Of a DNA stretch of 60,447 bases, positions 34,875 through 43,560 are shown one piece after another. Under the pieces are notes generated by a model. It was not told the DNA's origin, ran no database searches, and saw nothing but the letters and a program-made list of their open reading frames with translations. Source of the stretch: an uncultured Prevotellaceae bacterium (GTDB lineage Bacteria; Bacteroidota; Bacteroidia; Bacteroidales; Bacteroidaceae); the NCBI GenBank assembly GCA_902792685.1, contig CADBAP010000002.1:1-60447 (forward strand), given 5' to 3'. Made by a program: the position numbers and the translations under genes. How positions within the stretch are numbered: position 1 is the stretch's first letter; each line of letters begins with the position of its first letter.

Positions 34875-35112
34875 CAACACTGCCACGCAGCCACGCAGTC
34901 CCATCTTGCGATTTTAGTTTTGAAGTATGGCGAGTCCCATTATCTATATTATATATTATAATATATATATTATAATATATAATATAAAATTTATACTTAT
35001 AATTTATAACTTTCAAGAAGCGGTATTCATTACATTTTGAAAAAGTAAATGGGACAGCGTGGCTGCGTGGCTGCGTTGACGCTCAAAGATAATGCTGCAC
35101 TGTTGCAACAGT
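34875..35112. repeat. Octamer inverted-repeat element C with 42-nt AT palindrome
   Basis: The left arm 34875-34902 (octamers GCAGCCAC-like) matches the reverse complement of 35051-35078 at 25 of 28 positions. The 148-bp centre contains a perfect 42-nt AT palindrome at 34945-34986 and CCATAC on the minus strand (34925-34930). A 14-nt palindrome ACTGTTGCAACAGT follows at 35099-35112 and resembles the octamer of element A. No gene was found in 34306-35440. Confidence 0.85.
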
Positions 35113-35169
35113 CCAAATATTAACCACCGAAAATGTTCGTAAAATTTTCTTAAATATTTACCTAAAACA

Positions 35170-35201
35170 TTTGGAGGTTAATAAATATTTTATTATCTTT
35201 G
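35170..35201 (+). promoter_or_regulatory. Promoter of the 2638-aa protein gene
   Basis: TATCTTTG at 35194-35201 with TTTG at 35170-35173, 20 nt apart. It implies an untranslated leader of roughly 230 nt before the ATG at 35441; I see no clear riboswitch in it. Confidence 0.65.
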
Positions 35202-35440
35202 CAATCTAAATCATTACGAAAAAAGTATCTATTAACACAAAATAAGCATAGACAAAGTCGCATACAGACATGACGCTGCCACTTAGAAAACAAACAACGA
35301 GATTTAATAACATATTTTATGAACCCTTTAAAACCAAAATGCCTATGATTAAATGACACAATGAATTAAAACCTAAAAACAAGAAAAAGGTGAAAAACCT
35401 ATTTAAAACCTAAATTGAATTATTAACTAAAATCAAGCTT

Positions 35441-38400
35441 ATGAAAAAGAAACTTTCTTTTTTGATAGTTGCGCTAATGGCAATGGTGTCATTCGCTTGG
35501 GCTGATCCTCTCGTAGAGAGTTCGGGCAACCAAGGATCGTCTGACACAAAGATTAGCGGAACGAGCTACACACTTGACGGAAAGTTTATTGCCGGAAAGG
35601 GAGGAGTCCTACAAGGCAACATGCCCGACAAAGGTGTGAAGATGCGAACAAACAAAGGACCCGTTGTGTTCCAAGTGAACAAGGGATTCAAGATTACGAA
35701 ACTTGAATTCTGGGGTTGCGGAAACACTTCAACCGCTGTTGATATTGTTTCCGTAACTGTTGACGGCGGCGAACAGAACCTCCTTGCGAAGACCGTAACT
35801 CTTCCTGGAAAGGCAGATGGTGGTGCTAGCGGAGACTTTGTACTCTCTGACATTGCAGCAGAGGACAGTATTATGCTAACCTTCAAGGAAGGTACAACCG
35901 CTCAGTTTGTAGGAACATGGAAAATTACCTATGAACAGACAGAAGTTATCGTACAGGAGATTACTGGCGTTACACTGAATGGTACTGCTCTCAGCAATGC
36001 AGATCTTGCCACGTTGAAATCTACGAAAGCTTTGACGATTGACGGCTCTACACTAAATGGTGCCGGTGCTGTTGACGTTACACTATCTTCTGGTTCAACA
36101 ACAGTAACTAAATCTTTCGATGGCACAACTGCCTTGTATAAATTTACTGTTAGCAACGAGGAATACGCTATTACCGTAAGAGGTGTTGGCAAGGAATACG
36201 CAGAAAATGGTCTCGTTGCCGCCTACAGTGTCAACGGAATAGAGGCTGAAGGTGCAAATACCAAGGCTGTCACAATGAATGGCATCACGTTTACGATGGC
36301 AAACGATAGTAAGACATTCCAATATGGCAGTGGTAACGTCACCTTAAGTGAAAATGTATATGTACCTCTGAAATTATCTACAGGTAGTGCTGTTAATGTA
36401 ACATTCCCTGAGGGCAAGAAGGCTACAAAGGTTAAGATTTATGGTTGGTCAGCCAATGGAAATGGAAAGCTTAATGCAATGAAAGAAAGCGCTGACGGAG
36501 AAAAATCTGTTGACGTAAGTAATGATGTCTATTATGCTACCAATACCGGAGTTGACATTTATCCCTCAGTCTATGAATATAATCTTGACAACTGGGAAAG
36601 TCTTTGGTTCAATCCTGGTGGATCACCCTCACAGCCATTTGTTGTGATGGAGTTCACCTTTGCAGAGGAACAGCCTGCAGAGGCCAGCTATTATGTAGTT
36701 GGAACCATGAACCAGTGGCAAGCGAGTGATGAATACAAGCTTGCAACTAATGCTGCTACAGAAGGTGAGTATATGACTACTCTTCAACTTGCTAAAGACG
36801 ATGAATTCAAGGTAATAAAGGTTGAAGGAGAGACAACAACCTGGTATCCTGATGGCATGGACAACAACCTCAAAGTCGAGGTGTCGGGTGAATATGACAT
36901 TTACTTCCGTCCAGACGGACAGGGTAGCCAAGACTGGTATCAAGGATACATATACCTTGCTTTGAAGGATGAACCTGCTGTATCGCACACCGTACACCTT
37001 GCCGATAATATGGTAAATGGTACTTATGAAGCTGACAAGTACGATGTTGCTGCAGGTGAGCAAGTATTGCTGAAGGTAACACCTAACGAGGGCTTCGACC
37101 TGGATCAGCTCACAGTAGCAACTCAAGACGGAGCACCTATCGATATCCAGCCGATTGTCGGTGGAGAATACAATTACTCCTTCGTAATGCCAGGTGAGGA
37201 TGTATACGTTAGTGCTACATTCAAGGAGATTCCGCAGCTTGTTGGCTACTTCGTAGTTGGCAACATGAACGAATGGAGCTATGACGAAGCTTACCAGATG
37301 CAAGAAAGCCCAACGGCACAAGGCATCTATGAGTTCACAGCTAAGTTTGCTGCAAAGGATGAACTCAAGGTTAAGTCCATGATGAGCGACAAGAGCTTCA
37401 CATGGTATCCTGACAACATGGACAACTTTGTTATCCCACAGGATGGTGAATACACGATCACATTCAACCCAGCAGGTGGTGTTGAGGACTGGTACGGTGG
37501 TTTCTTCAATGTCGTAATGAAGGAAGAGCCTATCGTTGTGAACGAGTACACCGTTCAGTTTGTAAATGGCGCTGATTGGCAGCAGGTTTATGCTTACACT
37601 TGGACGGGCAAGGACCCAGACAAGGTTGAGCAGCTCGGCCCATGGGCAGGAAAAGAAATGGGCGTTATCGATACCGAAGCTGAAATCGACGGCAAGAAGT
37701 ATCCTGTATACGAACTGAAGTTCTCTGCTGCTGTTGAACCAGACAGCATCGTCTTCAGTAATGGTAGAGGTGGTGAAGCCGGCGTAACTCAGACTGCAGA
37801 CTTAGAGTTCGTTAACGAATATCAGTATGCACTGGTTCTCGATGACGAGCCTGTTAATCCAGATCAGCAAGAAGAGGAAATCGAATTTACTGCTGCTGGA
37901 ACAGGAACGAACCCAATGGTTTACACTAAGGATCACTTCACCTATACATTTGATAAGGGTACTGGTTCTACAAACCCAGCTTATGTTACATCTGCAGAAG
38001 AAACCCGCTTGTATGCAAAGGGATCTCTGACTATTAAAGCAAGAGGAAGTGAGAAGATTATCGGTATTACCTACGATGCTACTATCAATCCAAATAGCAA
38101 GGGGGTTTCTCCTACGATTGACGGTGTAGCAGGTAAGACAAATGCAGGTACCTGGGATGCTGAAAATTGGTCATGGACTGGCGAGGACACAGAAGTCACC
38201 ATGACAACTTCCGGTTCTGCTGGTAATGTTGGCTTCAAGGGCATCACAGTTACTTACACCGACGAAGGCGGTGGCGGTGACCAGCCAGTTGAGATCAAGA
38301 CGATGGCTATCGTTGGTGACTTCCTCGGTTTGGAAGCTACAGGCGAAAGCAATGATCCTAACTGGGATCCTGCAAATGGTTGGGAAATGACTCAGAGTAC

Positions 38401-41400
38401 AGACAACCCAGCTATCTGGACCTATGTTAAGGAAGGCTTCGTAGCTGAGGCTAAGAAGTACGAATACAAGGCTGCCGCTAACGGTAACTGGGAAGACTAT
38501 GTTCTTCCAGAAAAAGGCAACCAGGACTTCGTATTCGGTACAGACCTGTATCCTGCTGGAACATACACCCTGACCTTCACAGCTAACACAAGCACACACG
38601 AGCTGACGCTTGATGTTGCGAAGGACGGTATCAGCACTGTCAAAGAGTTGAACGCTCTGGCAAATGGTACTAAATTCAAGTTCCTCGGCAATGCTATCGT
38701 AGTTGCTAAGATGGAAGGGGAATCATCGCAGACCATTGACAATTATATATATATCAAGGATGAAACTGGTTCTTCTCTGATTTATGATAAGGGAGGAGCA
38801 CATTCAAATGAAAGTGATAAGACGAAAGGTCTTCTGGTTGGTGATGTAATCACGGCTCCTTGGAATGGTACAGTAAGTATCTACAAGAACCTGTTCGAGG
38901 TTAGGCCTGCAGGTGATGAACAGCTTACAGCTTCTGAAAATGTTGGAGAGGTGACGTATCCTGAGGCAACCCCAGATGATGTAACAGCAGAGAACGTAAA
39001 CAAGGTTGTTGAGATCAAGGGCTTGACCATCTACAATGTTGATGGAAAGAACATTAAGTTCACCATCGGTGATGATCTTGTAAATGGTTGGAACCAGTTC
39101 GGCATTGAGCTTCCTGAGGTAACTGAGGGTAAGACCTTCGACGTTGTTGGTGCTATCAGCCGTTACAACGACAACATCCAGTTCCAGCCGTTCACTATTA
39201 CTGAGGTAGAACCACAGTTGAACACCTACACTGCAACCTTCACGACCAATTTGGGTTGGAAGCCAGTATATGCTTATGCTTATAACTACACTCCAGCTGA
39301 TGAGGCCGAAGGTGTTCAGGAACACTTCTATGAACCAGTAGAGTGGCCAGGAACTCCGATGACATTGAATGCCGAGACTGGTGTTTACGAAGTTGCCATC
39401 GAGTCTGCAGAGGAGCCTAACTTGATTATCTTCAACGATGGAACCAAGGAAGGCTCACAGGTAGGTATCAACCAGACACCTAACTGGGAATTCGAGAACG
39501 AAAAGGCTTACGACTACAGTACGCAGCCATTCGCTGTAAGCTTCACAACTGACAAGGAGTGGAAACAAGTATATGCTTATGTCTGGAAGGCTAACATCCA
39601 GGCTCCGGTTGAGTGGCCAGGCGTTGAAATCACCGATACCAGAGATGGCGATACATATTACTATGTATTCCAATCTACTTATGCTCCTGACTTCATCATC
39701 TTCAACAATGGTAAAGAAGCAGAAGTTAAGGAACAGACTAGTGACCTCGTATTCGAGGATGGTGCAAACTACTCACTCACGACTGAGAAGACCACTGCTT
39801 GGGCAGGTGATCCTGAGGTAGCTATTCCTACCACAACAGGTATTACCATTCCTGCAAAGGCATTTGAAAAAGCAGACGTTCAGGCTGAGAAGATCATCCA
39901 CATCGTTGCGAAAGAGATCTCTACAGCAGCTCCTGCAAAGGGCTTCAACAGCGACGTTGCAGAGCTTAAGCCAACCGACATTGCTATCTTGAAGAACGAA
40001 GAGCCATTCGACAAGGTTCTCATTGAGGAGACAGCTATTCAAGTTGTTGACGACGGCTACCAGTTCGTTGCAGACAATGCCGTTGCTCAAGAAATAACAG
40101 ATCACGGTTTCGTCATCAAACCTTTGGGTGACAAGCAAATCGGTGTCGAGTATGTCGAGGTTGAAAAGGCTAAGGCTCCAGCAGCTGTAGTGAACATTGA
40201 CTTTGCTCCGGCTCCAACCGATGATATCGGTGCTGTGATTGAAGCAAGAGCTGCAGAAATTACGGCCGCAGGTAACAAGGTAGGTAATATCACCATTACC
40301 TTAGGTGCTATTGGTACTCCATACACCACTACGAAAGCTATCGTAGCTCCTGCTGGCGTACTTATCCAGGGTGCCGGTGCTGCAACGTCTATCATTGACG
40401 CATCTGGTTTGGAAGGTGATCTCATCACGCTGAGCGGAAGCGAGACATTTGCTAAGAAGGCAGACGATACCGATTCTGACCACTATCTGATTGGTTCTGT
40501 TGAGATTAACAATCTTAAGATTGCTGGTCTGAAGGGTACTCTGATTACTGACGCTCAGAAGACATTGCTTGAGAAGCTGACGATTAACAATGCTGTTGTC
40601 GAAATGCCGGCAGCTGCAAAGAACGTCATCAACTTCAACGGCAAGGGATATGTAGGCGAAGTAGTTGTTAAGAACTCTACTATCTACGCAAACGGTCACA
40701 ATACTGGCTTCTTTGCACAGTATGGTAGCCGTCCGAAGAATGTAAACGGTGACTGGCTGCAGACATTCGATGTTCAGAACTCTACCATCGTAGGTATTGC
40801 TTATGGCAAGAACGTCTGTGACCTGAAGCAGAACGGTACAGCTCAGAACGTTTACACCCTGAAGAACAACATCTTCGTTGACTTCGGTAAGAGTGGTCAG
40901 GTAGTTGTTGGCTTCAACAAGGGTCAGACAAGTGCAACTCCTGTATGGAATGTTGACAACAACATCTTCAACTATGATGGAGCTGACAAGGCTGCTGCCG
41001 AGGTTGAGAAGGCTGGCAAGGTAGGCGAAGAAGACATCGTTAAGAACAGCGTAGCTGGTGTTGTAGCATTCACCGATGCTGCTAACGCTGACTTCAACGG
41101 GACATTCGCATTGGGCGAAGGTGCATCTGAACCTGCAACCAAGCTTGGTGACCCACGCTGGACAATCACTTATGCTACTCCAGTTGTAATCACAACGATG
41201 TCTATCGTCGGTGAGTTCACTGGCGGATGGCCTGTACAGGATCCAGAGACAAGCGCTTGGGATTGGAGCATGGCTAAGGCTATGACCCAGGATGCTGAGA
41301 ATGCTAACATCTGGACATTGGAGATGCCGTTTGTTGCTGAAGCTAAGAAGTATGAATACAAGGCTGCTGCCAACAGCAACTGGAATGACTATGTACTTCC

Positions 41401-43357
41401 TCTCGGTGACAACGCTAACTTCATCTTCGGTACAGACGAATATCCTGCAGGTGAGTACATCTTGACATTCACTGCTGACACCAAGAACCATACGGTAGGT
41501 GTTGTTGCTAAGTGGAATGGTCCTGAGGACATCAAGGTTGTTCCTGAAGAAGGTTCCGACATCTCTACTGCCGTACAGACAGCTTCCGAAGGAAAGAAAG
41601 TAAAGGATATCTACGTATATCTTGCTCCTGGTAAGAAGTTCACCATCAGCAAGTCAATCGTAGCTCCTGCTGCATTCGTTATCATGGGTGCTGCTGACGG
41701 AACTAATCCTAGCGATATCGACGAAAATGCTACAATGGCTGAAATCGATGCTTCTGCACTGGATGGCCCAATGGTACTGATGAGCGAAACTCCAGCTGTT
41801 GCTGCAGACGCTAACGGATTCTATCCGCTGGCAGATGTAGGTTTCCTGAATGTCAAGGTTACCGGTTTGGCACAGCAGCTGTTCTATGCGAACAAGCAAA
41901 AGTATCTGATTAACTGCTTCCACGTTGACTTCTGTAATATCAATATTGCTGGTGGCAGCAAGACTATTATCGATACCAACGGTGGTGGTGTTATCGCTAC
42001 GCTTGATATGTCTAAGAACACAATCTGGGCAAATCCTGAAAACACTGGTGCTCTCTACAGCTCACAGAGCGGTGACAAGGCAACTGCTGCAGGTTTAGCA
42101 GTTCAGACCTTCAACATCGAAAAGAATACGATGTATAACATTGCTAAGGGTAAGAACTTCTGCTCTCATCGTCAGAGCAACCAAACATGGCTGACTTACA
42201 ATGTTAAGAACAACACCTTTGTAAACTGCGGTAAGAGCGGTCAGGTCATCAAGGGCTTGAACGGCGGTTCGAGTGGCGCTAACCCAACCTGGAACGTCGA
42301 TGGTAATGCCTTCAACTTCGATGGTGCTGACACAAGCGCTAACGAAGAAACTGGCGATGCTGACGAGCCTGTAAAGAACAGCTTGGCAGGTGTATTCACA
42401 TTCACTGATGCAACTGCTGGCGACTTCAACGGTGTATTCAAGAGTGATGCAGCTGAAGCTCCTGCTAAATATCCTGGTGACCCACGCTGGACTTACACCT
42501 ATGAGAGCACAGCTCCTGCGAAGTTCTACCTTATCGGTTCTATGAACGGCTGGGATCGTACCGCACTGACTGAGATGACGTTCAACGAAACAACTCAGGC
42601 TTACGAGTACGAGTACGCTCCAACAGAAAAGGTATGGTTCGCATTTGCCGACAAGCAGATGACTGCTGAGGAGGCTACTGCTGATCCTGAATGGGCAGAC
42701 TTCAACGCCAACCACCGCTATGCTATTGGCGCAGGTGACGTAAATGCTCCTCTCAACGAGGCTATTGCCCTCCAGAAGGGTGACGGAACCCTCGTTCTTG
42801 AAGCTGGAAGCTACAAGATTAGTGTTGCGAAGGATCTCTCTACAGTAACTATTACTGGTGAGGCTCCAGAGCACACTTACACTGTAGCTGGTTCGTTCTA
42901 CTATGCAGACGGATCTGTTGCTATCTTCGGTACTGAATGGGATGTTGCAAATACAGCCAACGACATGGAGAAGCAGCTCGACGGTACCTACAAGAAGGTT
43001 TACACCATCGACTTCCCGTTTGCTGGTAACATCCAGTTCAAGGTTGCTGAGAATCATGCATGGGATGTAAGCTATGGTTGGGATGTCACTGCAGAGAATC
43101 CTGATGGTAATGCATTCTACGCTGTCGCTTCTCCTGCAAATGGTGCTACTGTAACCATCACCTTCGATCCTAACGGTGCTACCGCAGCGGATAAGGTTAA
43201 GATTGAGGTTACTGGTATTCCTACTGTAGGCATCAACGGCATCGTAACTGATGACGCTGACGACAATGCTCCTATCTACAACCTCGCAGGTCAGAAGGTT
43301 GACAAGAACTATAAGGGCGTTGTAATCAAGAACGGTAAGAAGATTTACCAGAAGTAA
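35441..43357 (+). CDS. Giant secreted multidomain protein, starch-binding-like and beta-helix modules
   Basis: 2638 aa. Signal peptide MKKKLSFLIVALMAMVSFAWA. Approximate order: N-terminal beta domain (22-170); SusE/SusF-like modules at 415-510 and 602-700 with a bacterial-repeat domain between; CBM26-like modules at 700-805, 1261-1360 and 1364-1455 (pattern VYAYxW...WPG...IIFNNG); SusF-like module 952-1060; OB-fold-like domain 1063-1260; beta-helix regions 1587-1913 and 2030-2354 (DUF4957/DUF5123-like); further SusE/F- and X25-like modules to 2590; tail IYNLAGQKVDKNYKGVVIKN. That tail is common in Prevotella secreted proteins and may be a type IX-like sorting or anchoring signal. No catalytic domain is evident. 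A starch-binding or glycan-adhesion role at the cell surface is inferred. Confidence 0.8.
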   Translation: MKKKLSFLIVALMAMVSFAWADPLVESSGNQGSSDTKISGTSYTLDGKFIAGKGGVLQGNMPDKGVKMRTNKGPVVFQVNKGFKITKLEFWGCGNTSTAVDIVSVTVDGGEQNLLAKTVTLPGKADGGASGDFVLSDIAAEDSIMLTFKEGTTAQFVGTWKITYEQTEVIVQEITGVTLNGTALSNADLATLKSTKALTIDGSTLNGAGAVDVTLSSGSTTVTKSFDGTTALYKFTVSNEEYAITVRGVGKEYAENGLVAAYSVNGIEAEGANTKAVTMNGITFTMANDSKTFQYGSGNVTLSENVYVPLKLSTGSAVNVTFPEGKKATKVKIYGWSANGNGKLNAMKESADGEKSVDVSNDVYYATNTGVDIYPSVYEYNLDNWESLWFNPGGSPSQPFVVMEFTFAEEQPAEASYYVVGTMNQWQASDEYKLATNAATEGEYMTTLQLAKDDEFKVIKVEGETTTWYPDGMDNNLKVEVSGEYDIYFRPDGQGSQDWYQGYIYLALKDEPAVSHTVHLADNMVNGTYEADKYDVAAGEQVLLKVTPNEGFDLDQLTVATQDGAPIDIQPIVGGEYNYSFVMPGEDVYVSATFKEIPQLVGYFVVGNMNEWSYDEAYQMQESPTAQGIYEFTAKFAAKDELKVKSMMSDKSFTWYPDNMDNFVIPQDGEYTITFNPAGGVEDWYGGFFNVVMKEEPIVVNEYTVQFVNGADWQQVYAYTWTGKDPDKVEQLGPWAGKEMGVIDTEAEIDGKKYPVYELKFSAAVEPDSIVFSNGRGGEAGVTQTADLEFVNEYQYALVLDDEPVNPDQQEEEIEFTAAGTGTNPMVYTKDHFTYTFDKGTGSTNPAYVTSAEETRLYAKGSLTIKARGSEKIIGITYDATINPNSKGVSPTIDGVAGKTNAGTWDAENWSWTGEDTEVTMTTSGSAGNVGFKGITVTYTDEGGGGDQPVEIKTMAIVGDFLGLEATGESNDPNWDPANGWEMTQSTDNPAIWTYVKEGFVAEAKKYEYKAAANGNWEDYVLPEKGNQDFVFGTDLYPAGTYTLTFTANTSTHELTLDVAKDGISTVKELNALANGTKFKFLGNAIVVAKMEGESSQTIDNYIYIKDETGSSLIYDKGGAHSNESDKTKGLLVGDVITAPWNGTVSIYKNLFEVRPAGDEQLTASENVGEVTYPEATPDDVTAENVNKVVEIKGLTIYNVDGKNIKFTIGDDLVNGWNQFGIELPEVTEGKTFDVVGAISRYNDNIQFQPFTITEVEPQLNTYTATFTTNLGWKPVYAYAYNYTPADEAEGVQEHFYEPVEWPGTPMTLNAETGVYEVAIESAEEPNLIIFNDGTKEGSQVGINQTPNWEFENEKAYDYSTQPFAVSFTTDKEWKQVYAYVWKANIQAPVEWPGVEITDTRDGDTYYYVFQSTYAPDFIIFNNGKEAEVKEQTSDLVFEDGANYSLTTEKTTAWAGDPEVAIPTTTGITIPAKAFEKADVQAEKIIHIVAKEISTAAPAKGFNSDVAELKPTDIAILKNEEPFDKVLIEETAIQVVDDGYQFVADNAVAQEITDHGFVIKPLGDKQIGVEYVEVEKAKAPAAVVNIDFAPAPTDDIGAVIEARAAEITAAGNKVGNITITLGAIGTPYTTTKAIVAPAGVLIQGAGAATSIIDASGLEGDLITLSGSETFAKKADDTDSDHYLIGSVEINNLKIAGLKGTLITDAQKTLLEKLTINNAVVEMPAAAKNVINFNGKGYVGEVVVKNSTIYANGHNTGFFAQYGSRPKNVNGDWLQTFDVQNSTIVGIAYGKNVCDLKQNGTAQNVYTLKNNIFVDFGKSGQVVVGFNKGQTSATPVWNVDNNIFNYDGADKAAAEVEKAGKVGEEDIVKNSVAGVVAFTDAANADFNGTFALGEGASEPATKLGDPRWTITYATPVVITTMSIVGEFTGGWPVQDPETSAWDWSMAKAMTQDAENANIWTLEMPFVAEAKKYEYKAAANSNWNDYVLPLGDNANFIFGTDEYPAGEYILTFTADTKNHTVGVVAKWNGPEDIKVVPEEGSDISTAVQTASEGKKVKDIYVYLAPGKKFTISKSIVAPAAFVIMGAADGTNPSDIDENATMAEIDASALDGPMVLMSETPAVAADANGFYPLADVGFLNVKVTGLAQQLFYANKQKYLINCFHVDFCNINIAGGSKTIIDTNGGGVIATLDMSKNTIWANPENTGALYSSQSGDKATAAGLAVQTFNIEKNTMYNIAKGKNFCSHRQSNQTWLTYNVKNNTFVNCGKSGQVIKGLNGGSSGANPTWNVDGNAFNFDGADTSANEETGDADEPVKNSLAGVFTFTDATAGDFNGVFKSDAAEAPAKYPGDPRWTYTYESTAPAKFYLIGSMNGWDRTALTEMTFNETTQAYEYEYAPTEKVWFAFADKQMTAEEATADPEWADFNANHRYAIGAGDVNAPLNEAIALQKGDGTLVLEAGSYKISVAKDLSTVTITGEAPEHTYTVAGSFYYADGSVAIFGTEWDVANTANDMEKQLDGTYKKVYTIDFPFAGNIQFKVAENHAWDVSYGWDVTAENPDGNAFYAVASPANGATVTITFDPNGATAADKVKIEVTGIPTVGINGIVTDDADDNAPIYNLAGQKVDKNYKGVVIKNGKKIYQK

Positions 43358-43408
43358 AAAGACCCTTTGGGTAATGCATAATTAGGCTGAACCCAAGAAC
43401 TATATCAA

Positions 43409-43440
43409 AAGGCGCTGTTCCAATAGGGACGGCGCTTTTT
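43409..43440 (+). terminator. Terminator of the 2638-aa gene
   Basis: AAGGCGCTGTTCC and GGGACGGCGCTTT form a 13-bp RNA stem (three GU pairs) with an AATA loop, then T residues. The same sequence recurs at 46532-46564. Confidence 0.85.
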
Positions 43441-43473
43441 CTGTGATCGAGACAATTTTTTTTCCCATTTATA

Positions 43474-43505
43474 TTTGGAAGTTACAGGAAAAGTGGTTAT
43501 CTTTG
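43474..43505 (+). promoter_or_regulatory. Promoter of the 956-aa protein gene
   Basis: TATCTTTG at 43498-43505 with TTTG at 43474-43477, spacing 20 nt. Confidence 0.65.
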
Positions 43506-43560
43506 CAATCATAAAGAAACTATACATTACCATTATATTATTAACTAAAACCAAAAGATT

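Noticed and set aside
34306-35440. tRNA, sRNA or riboswitch in the large gap
   Set aside because: I saw no cloverleaf or known aptamer pattern; the structure present is explained by the inverted-repeat elements. A small RNA cannot be excluded without expression data.
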